64,000 bases of DNA from Gymnogyps californianus (lineage: Eukaryota > Chordata > Aves > Accipitriformes > Cathartidae): positions 6,312,368 through 6,376,367 of the forward strand of contig NC_059481.1 of assembly GCF_018139145.2 (NCBI RefSeq). The letters run 5' to 3'. Positions 12,101 through 22,000 of the stretch are shown here, one piece after another (position 1 is the stretch's first letter; each line of letters opens with the position of its first letter). A program made the translations under genes and the position numbers. The notes under the pieces were generated by a model that did not search any database, was not told the DNA's origin, and saw only the letters and a program-made list of their open reading frames with translations.

Positions 12101-13580
12101 GTTCCTAAGTGAAACTTATGTATAGAGGGGAGATCACAGGCACTATTTGATACTGAGACTTTAATCAGGTTGAAAGCAGTTGTAGGCATTATTTATTATA
12201 ATGGGGGGAAAGGAGATGTGTTGAAGCTTAGTTACTAAATTTGTTGAGGTAGGCATTAGGAATTCTTTGGCTATGTGTATGAGTCACTTAAACTAGAATA
12301 TGATATACTATGGATTTACATTGTCAGCTGTATGTTTATGCATCACTTGTTTGCATTAGCTTACCATATTTTCTTACACTTTCTGTGAGTAGTCCTGTAA
12401 GTCATGTCAAAACATGCTTTTCTAAGATACTGCAGTGAGGACAGGGATGAGTTGCAGCTGCATACTGTGCAAGTGAACAGGTATTCAACTAGGACTGTTG
12501 CTTTTAGACAGCACTGCTCCAGACCTATTGGATCCTTATGTACTAGGTTCAGTTCTTACAGCTGCAAAAAGAAAAACCAACTTGCCTCCCCTTTTTATGG
12601 GTTTATGGCCTAGAAGAGCTGTCACTATTTTTATCATTTTGAAAAACTGCCTGGTTACAGTTCAAGAGACTGGACAGGTAGGTTAGACAATTAGGTTGTT
12701 AGATGACAAACTTGGCCTTAGCCTCTCTCACTTTGGAACAGCTGTTGGTTTTAAAATTAATTTACCTCCGTGCACAACTTATTTTCCAGAAGATACAGTT
12801 AAGACTGTAGCTTGTTCTTACTGTAAAGAAGAAAAGTACATCTTGTGCAAGACTGTCAACCATCCACTGGTTTCCGCAAAGCAACATTTTGTTTGCTAGT
12901 CCCAAGGCAGATAGCAAAAAAAAAAAAAAAAAAAGCACAAACAAAAAAACAGTTTTAGCGGCATGATGGTGCATTTTTCCTGGGTAATTACAAGAGTCTT
13001 AGAACTTAACAGAAAAAGTATTGCAGTTAAGGAGCCACTTAACTTTTGTTGATTCAACTAGTGTTGTTACCTTCTTGGCTTAATTACTATAATGTTAAAG
13101 GTAATTCTGTGCTTATTCTGCAGTGTATGAATTCATCAAAGTAGTAGTGCTTGACGGTATTGTCATGTTACCTGTAAACTTGTATTCCTGCTTGCATTCA
13201 TTAATAAAAGCACAGAACCTGCTTTTTTTTCTTCTGTAGTCAAACTTCACTTGCACTTTTCAAATCCTTCCTTTCAAATGCTATAGTTATTTAAATGGTT
13301 TCTTAACAATTTTAATTTCTAGGGGGAGGTAGGAAAATAGATTTTAAAAAAACCATTATTGTGACTGCATTCAATAAAAATCTTAATTTAATAGTTCCAA
13401 AGAAAAATTCGTAGTAAATAAGAGCTTTGTGTTTTCCTGTTAAGATTAGTAGGTTTTGCTTAATGTATGAGCTATCAAACTAAACTACTTCTTAACATAG
13501 TTTTAATTTTACTGCTTTCTTTGCTAAGCAGAGTTGACCAAGAGCTGAATGGAAAACAAGACCAGAAAAGTGAACAGTAA
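3083..13580 (+). CDS. BNIP2: BNIP2, BCL2/adenovirus E1B 19 kDa-interacting protein 2 (BCH-domain scaffold)
   Basis: The spliced coding sequence is join(3083-3132, 3900-3967, 5101-5268, 7176-7352, 8012-8114, 8412-8543, 9138-9224, 9363-9461, 13532-13580), 933 nt, giving 310 residues (human about 314). All introns are GT/AG and phases agree. The start gives [16 protein letters not shown], as in mammals. Residues about 60-95 are acidic ([16 protein letters not shown]), then comes [16 protein letters not shown]. The C-terminal half is the BCH (CRAL-TRIO-like) domain, from about [14 protein letters not shown] to [13 protein letters not shown], including [18 protein letters not shown]. Family knowledge: BNIP2 binds BCL2 and E1B-19K, RhoGAP1/Cdc42 and Cdo, and works as a cytosolic scaffold in cell shape change and myogenic signalling. 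The 5' UTR exon and promoter are upstream of the window. A 36-nt cassette exon and alternative 3' exons are listed separately. The next gene, GTF2A2, follows on the same strand, as in human. Confidence 0.97.
3900..3967 (+). CDS. BNIP2: BNIP2 coding exon 2
   Basis: The acceptor is GTGCACCAG and the donor GTAAGA. It encodes [17 protein letters not shown] and then TESEA. The PLPEDD start matches mammals, while the rest is clearly diverged, as expected for the unstructured N-terminal part. Confidence 0.9.
4042..4094 (+). repeat. G/T-rich low-complexity tract with repeated G runs
   Basis: In the BNIP2 intron after coding exon 2, runs of three to five G separated by short T stretches (GGGTGG, GGGGG, GGGTGG, GGG) occur within about 50 bases. 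This could form a G-quadruplex in the sense-strand RNA, but it is one of several similar G/T tracts in this window and may be plain low complexity. Confidence 0.6.
5101..5268 (+). CDS. BNIP2: BNIP2 coding exon 3 (acidic region)
   Basis: The acceptor is TTAAATACAG and the donor GTAAGT. It encodes [20 protein letters not shown] followed by the strongly acidic [16 protein letters not shown] and [12 protein letters not shown]. These motifs are nearly identical to mammalian BNIP2 and include the proposed calcium-binding, EF-hand-like acidic segment. Confidence 0.95.
7176..7352 (+). CDS. BNIP2: BNIP2 coding exon 4
   Basis: The acceptor is CTTTGGCAG and the donor GTAAGG. It encodes [20 protein letters not shown], then [20 protein letters not shown], then the entry to the BCH domain ([19 protein letters not shown]). 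It is almost identical to mammals. The minus-strand open frame here is an artefact. Confidence 0.95.
8012..8114 (+). CDS. BNIP2: BNIP2 coding exon 5 (BCH domain)
   Basis: The acceptor is TTTGTTTTTAG and the donor GTAAGT. It encodes [20 protein letters not shown] and then [13 protein letters not shown], the first strand and helix of the CRAL-TRIO-like fold, highly conserved in BNIP2, ATCAY and PRUNE2. Confidence 0.95.
8412..8543 (+). CDS. BNIP2: BNIP2 coding exon 6 (BCH domain)
   Basis: The acceptor is TGTCTCTGCAG and the donor GTAAGA. It encodes [20 protein letters not shown], then [20 protein letters not shown] and IDR. The RRKMPSLGW segment is the signature of the family and lies in the region reported for Rho/Cdc42GAP binding. 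Confidence 0.95.
9138..9224 (+). CDS. BNIP2: BNIP2 coding exon 7 (BCH domain)
   Basis: The acceptor is AATTCTTCAG and the donor GTAATA. It encodes [20 protein letters not shown] and then LAITKPFI. The HPSWFIRT block is diagnostic for the CRAL-TRIO/BCH fold. Confidence 0.95.
   Translation, partial: VKEKSEIINHSSSFLVHQNTSGHHKTFY
9363..9461 (+). CDS. BNIP2: BNIP2 coding exon 8 (end of BCH domain)
   Basis: The acceptor is TTCTTCCACAG and the donor GTACGT. It encodes [20 protein letters not shown] and then [12 protein letters not shown]. The exon ends CA|, which can join the cassette exon at 10906 or the exon at 13532; both give Gln. Confidence 0.95.
10906..10941 (+). CDS. BNIP2: BNIP2 36-nt in-frame cassette exon
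   Basis: It lies between CACCAAG and GTATAT. The exon adds the 12 residues [12 protein letters not shown] between IPECIKQ and VDQELNGK without changing frame (G...AG, same phase as the flanking junction). The paralogue ATCAY (caytaxin) has a similar charged YEEER stretch at the same point after its BCH domain, from family memory. That supports a real but probably alternative exon, giving a 322-residue form. The acceptor pyrimidine tract (CTTTTCCTCACCAAG) is moderate. Confidence 0.75.
11912..11925 (+). repeat. C14 homopolymer
   Basis: A run of 14 C residues in a BNIP2 intron. It is a simple-sequence tract likely to vary in length between individuals and prone to sequencing error. Confidence 0.95.
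12916..12934 (+). repeat. A19 homopolymer
   Basis: A run of 19 A residues in a BNIP2 intron. No clear target-site duplication or source-gene body was seen beside it, so a retrocopy tail is not shown. Confidence 0.9.
13532..13580 (+). CDS. BNIP2: BNIP2 coding exon 9, ends the standard form
   Basis: The acceptor is TTGCTAAGCAG. It encodes [15 protein letters not shown] and the stop TAA at 13578-13580, closely matching the mammalian C-terminus. The stop codon overlaps a strong donor: the same bases read CA|GTAAGT. Use of that donor at 13577 removes the stop and opens the frame into the exons at 15912, 16729 or 17802. Confidence 0.93.
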
Positions 13581-14825
13581 GTTTGGAGTCCAAACAAGAC
13601 TGAAGAATATGCAGATGGAATGATGCTATTTTTGCTCCATTTACAATGCATTCTCTGTGTGTGTGTATATATTATATAACCTGTTGCAAAAGGTGCTTAA
13701 TTTCTTTTGGACTAGCACACAATGGACTGCTTACTGCTGTATTGGTTTGTCTTGACTTTAATAGCTATGTTTATGTAATCATTTTATACTGCTAAATGTG
13801 AAAGAACCCTATGTTTTTAGAGGATGTTCTTGCAATTGTTTATCTAAATGATGCATGTTCTTCAGTAAAATATATTTATATACCTAAATGTTAAAGGAAA
13901 GAGATAATATATATTTTTATGACTGAGCAATATATTGTGTGTACCTGCTGAAGGAATTCATTTGCAGGTAGACAAGGCCATAAGTTACTTGTTATTGTAT
14001 AAATCTGTTTTGCTGTAAATGGTCAAGTGCATTTCTTCGTTGTCACAGAAACCTTAATTTGTTTGGATATTAATAATCACATAATATAGTCTTTCACAAG
14101 TGTGGAGATCCTTATTTTTGTTCACATGCCTAATACAAGCAGTACTCATTTACCTCACTAGAGTGAGCTTGAGCTTTGGTGTCTTTTAGCCCATGTTTCA
14201 GAATGCAGAACTGCAGTTCTGTGAACTTCAGTCTGTTGGCCAAAGGGTTTAAGCCTAAGCCACAATGGAAGCTGAACTGTTTGAATGACTAGTAATATAT
14301 CAGACCTTTCTCAATTTAAGTTGCGAATTTAGCCTTGATTTACTGAAGCAGAACCTGTCTCAGCTACCAGTGGGAAATGAGTTCATTGCAGTTCTTCCTG
14401 GATGAATATTGGTTGTCACCAGTAGGAACTCTGGTTATACTCACTGGAGCTTGGGAGTTACATAGATATTCTAGCCATAATATCAATTGTTTGCAGAGGT
14501 ATGGGGAGTTTTGTGCTACCTGTATCATCCTTGTAGATGAAACATCCATTTCTAAAGCTCTTAGTTTGGCACATTATACCAGGACTAATTTCACTTTAAA
14601 AAAAAAAAAAGTGATTTAAAGGTTGGGGTTTTTTAATCTCCCCACAATGGTAGTAAACTTGTGTAAGAGGTGTTCTTGGACACATAACTAGTGTTTATAG
14701 GTTTATTACAGCAACAATAATGCACTGGTTGATATGTTGTAAAAGTCTGTAAAATCTTTTGATAATCATTGCTATTTCCCTGTAAGGACAGGTGCATGCA
14801 AATAAATCCATTCAGGAGTTGAGCA
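13581..14825 (+). other. BNIP2: BNIP2 3' UTR of the standard form
   Basis: Non-coding sequence after the TAA. The first canonical AATAAA that I see after the stop is at 14801-14806, followed by T/G-containing sequence, so a 3' UTR of about 1.2 kb is the simplest reading. The exact cleavage site is inferred. Confidence 0.55.
14801..14806 (+). terminator. Poly(A) signal AATAAA, BNIP2 short form
   Basis: Canonical hexamer about 1.2 kb after the standard BNIP2 stop codon. Confidence 0.5.
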
Positions 14826-15911
14826 GTATAATATTGTAGCAAATGTATTTAAATCTTCACTTTCGGTTTTTATTGTTCTCACAATTTTGTCTTAATGCCA
14901 AAAATATCAGTTCTCGATTATATTGAAAGTTAGTGTTATAGAGTTCCCTTATTTTAAAAAAATAAGGTTGCATTCAACCAGATTATTACCTGACACTGAT
15001 AAACGGCAGTCAAGAGAGAGTTCCATGGTCAAGACTTATTACCAATTAACAATTAATCTACTGTCTCTAATGATACATGTATAGACTCTGAGAGCATATT
15101 CATGTCAGATGAGGGCAAATTGCCCATGTCTGTGGGAGTTTGTCTGCAATTCAGAGACTTTCATCTCAAGATCGAGGTACTTTTGTTATAGTAGCTTCTG
15201 TATCACAGTTTCAAAGAGATTAATATGCAGGATGTTCTCTTTCAACAGGTAATGCTAATTTCAAGTTGCCTTGCATCCATTTCATCGGGTTTGGATCTTG
15301 CTCTGAAAGCAGAACACAAATGTGAACAGTTTCTTTGGGGCTGTCTTATGTCCTGCTTCAATTCTGATGTTGACCTAGATTAATGTAAAGTTCCCGTCAG
15401 TAAATTGGACACTTACAGCCTGTTTACTTCTGATACATTCACAGTGTGGTGTGTATGCAAACCTGTAAACCTTCCTGATTTTTACTGATTCTGTGTGGGT
15501 CCTAAGCTAGCCACTAAGCATTCTGATCATCTCATTTCAAATTTTTCCTAATTAAAAAAAAGTATTCTTCTCAGTAAAATCATATTCTTAGTGGAAGGAT
15601 GGTAGTTCTATATGTCCTGTTGCTTCCTATGTGTATAGTGCAGTACAGAGTAGCCAGTCCTCTGTGTAGGCCGTATTATCAAATGATGGGATTGTTATTG
15701 CTGTCTTTCCTGGTGGCTGAGTGATTCTACAGTTTCATGCTGCAGTAGTACTATTTCTTTTGGAAATGTATATGTGCTTACCGAATGGTTTATTTCTCTA
15801 GTATAAGTTTTTGTGAATGAATATACAGCACAACAGTTCTTCTGTCCCCTAAAGATATGCAGCTTGAGAAACAAGTGTACTAAAGAATTATTTCCCTCTG
15901 ACCTTTTGCAG

Positions 15912-15983
15912 CTCATCATTTAATGGTGAGGTGGATGTTTACAAAAAGCGAAGAGGTCCCAAAGTTATCTTGAACACAAATGG
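15912..15983 (+). CDS. BNIP2: BNIP2 alternative C-terminal exon
   Basis: The acceptor is GACCTTTTGCAG and the donor GTAACT, with 72 nt between. Joined to the donor at 13577, the frame reads CAC then SSFNGEVDVYKKRRGPKVIL and NTNG, with no stop. Because its length is a multiple of three it can be skipped without changing frame. The encoded stretch is basic in the middle (YKKRRGPK). I cannot confirm by memory that mammals use it, but frame, phase and splice sites all agree. Confidence 0.65.
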
Positions 15984-16408
15984 GTAACTTTTTGTCAAAC
16001 TTATCTTTTTTAAATCTATAAAATAATTTAATATATTTAATATTTAAAAACATGAAAAGTTGGAATGTCATACTTCTATTAAAGTTATTTTAAAACCTGA
16101 ATCACTTTGTGATAAGATACAGTATTGTAGGGAATTTACCATTCAATGGCACTTCCTTCTAAAAGTAAAACTCACGTTGCTAGAATACAGTTTGAGCCCT
16201 GTCAAGAAAAGATAATTTCGATTCACTACCTTTGATTTGGAGGTCTCATTAGTTTTTATATATATATGTGGTAATAAGTCATTAGCTATCTTTTGTTATT
16301 ACTGTGTGCAACTGAAATAGAAATGTTTGGGCCAGTGGCCTCTCTGTGTGTGGATGTGATATTTTGTAAATTGATTTCTACAACAGGGTAAGTGTTCAGA
16401 AGTGGCAA

Positions 16409-16502
16409 AGATATTTTGGAGAAAGTGTCATTAAAAACTGATGTGAGTAGACTTTAGATATTTTGGAGAAAGTGTCATTAAAACCTGATGCGAGTAGACT
16501 CT
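16409..16502 (+). repeat. 47-nt tandem duplication, two copies
   Basis: A 47-base unit starting AGATATTTTGGAGAAAGTG is present twice in tandem (16409-16455 and 16456-16502), with only a few mismatches between the copies. It lies in a BNIP2 3' intron and looks recent. Confidence 0.9.
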
Positions 16503-16728
16503 AGATTGCTTGAATGTTCTTGATATTCTGTGTGGTATGGCAAAGCCATGTTTTGTTGGAAAGTAGTGGAGAGGCATGTATTTAGTGCTGAAGCAGATTG
16601 AAGTCTTTGAGGTTCTGGGATGTTAAAATGGAGAATTTTCAGTTCCAAAAAGCTTAGAACTAGTTAGAATAATATGTAACCTTGTTCATAACAATGCACT
16701 TTAGCGTATTTTTTTCCTTTATTTTCAG

Positions 16729-16786
16729 TGAACAAGTGAAGAATAGTACTTCTTGCTGTGAGGATCTTTGTACTAAGAAACAGTAG
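16729..16786 (+). CDS. BNIP2: Possible BNIP2 alternative terminal exon
   Basis: A good acceptor (TTTTCCTTTATTTTCAG) precedes a frame that reads GEQVKNSTSCCEDLCTKKQ and then TAG at 16784-16786 when joined to 15983 (or H in place of G when joined to 13576). The peptide is unlike the other two C-termini and carries three Cys. No AATAAA was noticed close behind it, which weakens the call. Confidence 0.35.
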
Positions 16787-17801
16787 TTACATTCTGAATT
16801 GCACACAATTAGCATATAGCCTGTATTTGTTAGCATGTTTCAGCAAGTTTGTTGCATCATACACTTAAATGCTCTAATAACAGTTTAAAACCTTTCAACA
16901 GTTAACTTGTGTCAGACTTCAAGATTAGATTACATGTTGGTGGTAATCTTTCATGAAATGATGTCGAAGTGTGTCATAGGGAGGAGAGGGTGGCATTGGT
17001 GCCTGGTCATATGTCAGCTTCACTGATCTCATCTACTGAAATGTCTGTAGTTAACTGAAAATAATGGAACTACATTGTGAGTGGGCACTTTCTAAACTAA
17101 ATCTGTCACAAAAAACAAGTTTCTTGGTGAAAAGTGTATTTCTTCCAGCGCCAAATTTTTTATACAGTACTTATTACATAGAAAGATGGCTTAAATGCAT
17201 CTCATATCAAAAGCTGTTGTCTTTGGAGATGACTTTAATTCTCAAGTCATTTTAGTCTCCCTCGAAGTCTTATACGAGGAACAGAGGGGAGAGGGATAAT
17301 AGCTTGTGTGCTTTTTGTAACCGCAGAAGTCTTACAAAGCTTTCAGTGAAAATTCTTACTCGGTCCTTGTGGATGCCGGTCATTCCCTAGAGGATTTGTT
17401 TCACCAACTGGTTGTCAGAGACGCTTGAAATAAGTGCTTTAATTATACTTTTTAAGGATACCTGGGCTTTAGTCAGAGTAGCACTCTGAAATATAAGGAA
17501 TATTTAAATATTCATATTCTGAATGACAGATTTTTGCAGCTTTCCTAGCTTCAAAATTGTAAGTTGAACTACATTGTTTCCCTTACCGCATCTTGTTCCC
17601 TATATTGAGCTAACAGGAAAAAAGGGCATTTGTGAAGAGGGTACAGTCGTGTTATAGGTTTTCATCATTCCCTTCAAGCATGACTGAGATCAGTGAAATT
17701 AAAGCCATTCTTTGCTCAACTAGGTTTTTTTTTTTCAGTTTTGTAATTTGGACTGCCCAGATTACTTTGATTTAAACATACTGATTTTTTTTTTTTTCCA
17801 G

Positions 17802-17850
17802 TATTGAAAATCTGAGGAGAATGTTACAGGAAAATGGGTTAAGCTCTTAG
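17802..17850 (+). CDS. BNIP2: BNIP2 long-form terminal exon
   Basis: The acceptor has a very strong pyrimidine tract (T run, then CCAG). Joined to 15983 it gives G, then IENLRRMLQENGLSS and TAG at 17848-17850. With the cassette exon the long form would be 361 residues. AATAAA follows at 17890-17895, so this is a complete terminal exon, about 60 bases before the start of the GTF2A2 CpG island. Confidence 0.65.
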
Positions 17851-17889
17851 CTTAAGGGGGGCATGGATTTCAGTCACTTAACTAGGTAA

Positions 17890-17895
17890 AATAAA
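17890..17895 (+). terminator. Poly(A) signal AATAAA, BNIP2 long form
   Basis: Canonical hexamer 40 bases after the long-form stop codon and directly before the GTF2A2 CpG island. Confidence 0.6.
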
Positions 17896-17954
17896 CCTAA
17901 ACCCAGAACTACAGCCATTTTAACTGTTCGTTATTACATAATGTTAAAAAGTTA

Positions 17955-18850
17955 ACCCGTTGCAGCCCTCACTCGGTGTTTAATGGGTGGGGTGGGTGCT
18001 GCGCTGGGGAAAGCCGTGCAGCTCGGCGTGCTGCTGCCGCTGCTGCTGCCGCCGCCGCTTCCCCGGGGGCCCTCCCGCCCCTCCCGCCCCTCCTGCCCTT
18101 GCCCCCGGGTGGCAGGTCCGGGCCGAGGCGCTCCGCTCCGCTCCCCTCCCGCGCAAAACGAGCTCTGCTCTGAGGGCCGCCGTGCAGCGCGGCCTCCCGG
18201 CTCCAGCTCCGGGGCGGCGGGATGGGGCGGGGCGCAGCCAGCGCCCTCGCCGTTCCGCTTCCGGGCCACGGGGCGGCCGAGAAGGGGACCCTACCTCTTC
18301 CGGCCGCTCGGAGCGGGTGAGGCTGGGGCCGCCGGAGGGGGCTGCCTCTGCGGGAGCCCCGGGGCTGGGCCCGGCGGGGCGGCGCTGCCTGCGCGGCTCC
18401 CCCTTCCTGCGGTGGCCGGTGGGGCTGGCCGCCCGCGCGCTGCGGGCCGGGGCCGGAGCTGCCCGCGGCGGTGGTGCGGCGGCCGGCACCTTTGCTCGGG
18501 TTCGCTGGGGCCACGGGCGGCCTTGGGGGGGACGACGGGGCCCGGCCCAGCCCGGGGGGGGGAGGGGGGCGGGGGGCGGCGGCGGCGGCGGCGCAAGGCC
18601 GCTCAGTCCCCAGCGCTTGCCTGAAAGTCCCGTAAGGGCTTTCCCAAGCGCGCGCCCGGCGCCGCGGGGGGACGGGGATCGGTTTGGAAGCCGAATGGGC
18701 GGCGAACAAAGACGGCCCCAGCCCGCCGCTTCCGTGCCTGTCGGGCACAAAGGCCTGTCGGTGTCGGCCCGGCAGCGACGCGGCTCCCTCCCTGCTGCCT
18801 TCCCCGGCGGCCCGGTTTTCCTGCCGGTCGTTAATGCTTTGTGCTCTTGA
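17955..18850 (+). promoter_or_regulatory. GTF2A2: CpG island promoter of GTF2A2
   Basis: The sequence switches abruptly from AT-rich to very GC/CpG-rich for about 900 bases. It contains an SP1-type GGGGCGGGGC at 18224-18233 and two ETS-type CTTCCGG motifs at 18258-18264 and 18297-18303, 39 bases apart, typical of housekeeping promoters. A candidate first-exon donor (GAGCGG|GTGAGG) is at 18316/18317. Long open frames on both strands here are simply a result of few stop codons in GC-rich DNA. There is no TATA box. Confidence 0.85.
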
Positions 18851-19001
18851 GCGCTCTTAATTGTCGGTTAGTGTTTGCGAAGTGATTTTTTTAAATTCTG
18901 TTTGCTCTTGCTGTGCATTGTACATTAAGGGCTCTCTTGGGGTTTTTCTATTTTTTAAATTGTTTTTGGTTTTTTGTTAAATGAGAGCGAGGACATAACA
19001 G

Positions 19002-22000
19002 GCGTCCAGAGCCGCGGATGGTCAGGAAGGTGTCCGGCCCATCTTGGTAAACCATGGCATATCAGCTGTATAGAAACACCACGCTGGGTAACAGTCTTCA
19101 GGAGAGTCTGGATGAGCTCATACAGGTGCGTGTGGGGTTTAGGGTCTGGGCAATCAGCTTAATAAGGAGAGGTTAGTTATTAAAACGGCTTTGTGGTTGC
19201 TGTATCGGGGTACTTATGGCCAACGTTTGGAAAACTTACTGATTGAAATCAAAAGTTATTGGTACTCCATTCACGTGGGAAGTCTTTTTCTTAACGTTCT
19301 AGACAAACAAAGTATTTTATGTAAGTGGCATAATGCCCTGTTGCATGGCCTGGTAAATGAACAGCTAGATTAATCTGGAACACTGTAATCGATTTCCTGC
19401 TCTTCTGGTTGTTTCCAGTGAATGTTTATGAAAAGAAATCTTTGTGTGGCACAAAAAATCATGTTAGCACATCATTTCTTCTCTCAGAGTTAAAACAGGA
19501 AAAATTAAGTAAACACAGGAACATAATACTTCTGTAAATTGTTTTTCTAGAGATCTGCTTGATGTGAACTTTGTTTTGATGTTTTTAATTTTTACTGCAT
19601 TTTTGAGTTTACTTTGAAACAACTCAAAACTTTTTTTTTTTTTTCCCCAACTACTTTAGTCACAGCAAATCACACCTCAGCTGGCCCTTCAGGTGCTACT
19701 TCAGTTTGATAAAGCTATAAATTCGGCACTGGCACAACGAGTCAGGAACAGAGTAAATTTCAGGGTAAGATAACAACATATAAAAGTTCTTCATGAGGTA
19801 CAGTAACTAAGCATTGATGCAGAATGTTGTTAAAAGCTGTGTGCTCTAAGCAAAAACTTATGTAGGTCCATTTCGACTCTGAAATAATGACTGTTTACAC
19901 ATACATTCTGTATGCAATTGTAAGGCTTGTTATCTTCTTATTTTGCTAGGGACCTTTTGAAGGAATGCAAAAATCAGAAACAGATTTGGCGGGCAGATGA
20001 AAACAGGGGAAGGGGAAGAGGAAAATGCTTCGATGGGTAGCATTGCCATCCTCAGTGTCTTGCAGATGGGGAGGGAGACTTTTGCTTCTCTTAGTTGTAC
20101 CTAGCAGAAGTGAGATGAGGCCAGATTTTCAGCCACATCTATAATGTGAAGAGAGAGTTGTAGATCTACCCTTATGTAAGTCATTGGATCATTTTGTAGC
20201 TATTTTCTGTAGGTATCATAGAAAAATAAATCTGGGGTTTTTTTCCCAGCCAGCCACCCTAATTAATGTCAGATAGCCAGCAAATTGTTAAATGTCAACC
20301 TGTCAATTTTAGATTTTTAAACCATATAGATATGCTAAAAAGAGTATAACTTCTTTTCTCTAACACACTTCACTTGCTTTGTCTATGTAACATGGTATAG
20401 AGAACTGTTCAGAATGTGTTTAGTGGGTAAATTAAAAAAATGTTACTTGGAGCCTAAGTTCAAGAGTATCAGTTTAAAGTATGTGAAGATGAAGGCCAAA
20501 AGGTTTACATATCAACATCCTCAGTAATACATCAAACATGAGGGATACCCCTTTATGTCATATAGGTCAGTTTTGTCATGATTTTTTATTTAAACTATTG
20601 TTTTATTTAAACAATTGCAGAATTCACATCTTGTTACGATCACTGCTGTAACTGATTTTTCTTATGGCCCATGTTTTAAGAAATCTTGTCTGATACTGAT
20701 CCTTTATACACATTAGAAAAGTTATAAAACTTCTTAGCGAACCTGTAAAGCTTCCCCTTGGATAGACTATAATGTCACTACATGGTCTTGAAAATTTCAG
20801 CCATTGGAGGGCATTTAAATTACAGTTTTCCTCAGAATTGCTTGCTTGCCAAGTTTGTATGCATTCATGTTCACAGTTGGCTTTATGGCAAACCTGGTTC
20901 TAGAAGGTACGTAGTTCAGTAGATAGTAAACATCATATTTTCTGTTACTTTTAGGATGCATCCTATAGAAAATGTCTCTTGTCTTTTTAAAGGGGTCTCT
21001 GAATACATACAGGTTCTGTGACAACGTATGGACATTTGTACTGAATGATGTTGAATTTAGGGAGGTCACTGAACTTGTGAAAGTGGATAAAGTGAAAATT
21101 GTAGCATGTGATGGAAAAAGTAAGTATGGAATATGATATAAATAAGCTGAGACGCAAGACTTGATCATTTATAGAAAGCTTTGACCAAATGTCTGATTAA
21201 AGCTGGATTGATTGTATTATTCAGATAAAAGTAGGGCTCTGCACTCCCTTTTACATACGATGAGAAATGAAACAAAAGCAAGCTAAATGTTTCCCTAACT
21301 CATAAGCACTGAAATTGGAATGTGTTACAGACTGCTGTACACCTGTTGTTGGGCAGTACATATTACTAAAGTGATTAGAAAGTCGGAAGTCATCTTAATT
21401 GAATTTCTGTGTCGTGATTTTTCTAGTATTAACCTGTTTGTTAGAACAGCACCGTGTTTTATTGAATGCAAGGAGTGCTTTATCCGTCTGAGCAAGCAAT
21501 TGTCTGAGAAAACTGTCTACGTAATTGTTTGCTGGATTTGATAGTAGGGGACCCAAGCACATGAAAAGCTTCTGCTAAGCATTTGCAAATCATATTATAA
21601 GATTTATATATTGCTCAACAGGCCCACTGGATGTACACTGTTTACGGGAGCTTATGTTCCATATCTGCTTGACTGGGTTACTTTTGTCAATGTTCCTTGA
21701 AATTCTTTACTGGAAAAAGTCATTTAGTGACTTTTGTGGCAAGCCGGTTTATAACTTTTAAAACCATCAATGTGGCAGAATATCACTAAAGATGTGTGAG
21801 GTGCCACTTGTTTTATCCCCGGGGAGTGATGCTAAAAGGAAGAACTGCGAATGGAAAAGGCTTTATTTAAAAATACCCTAGACCTCTGAAACAGGTTCTT
21901 CATGGCTTCCTGATCCTGGCGTGATTACAGTAGTCACTTCAAGTTGTAGTTCTAAAGAGTTTACAGAATTTATTGTTTGCTCAACTTCTGGTATTAGCCA

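Noticed and set aside
12404..12974. Several 60-70 codon open frames in a BNIP2 intron
   Set aside because: No shared frame, no splice support and no recognisable sequence.
17952..18850. Overlapping open frames of 200-290 codons on both strands in the GC-rich block
   Set aside because: They are low in stop codons because of GC/CpG content, have Pro/Ala/Gly/Arg-rich low-complexity products, and coincide with the GTF2A2 CpG-island promoter.
20815..21168. 117-codon minus-strand open frame
   Set aside because: Antisense shadow of GTF2A2 coding exon 3.
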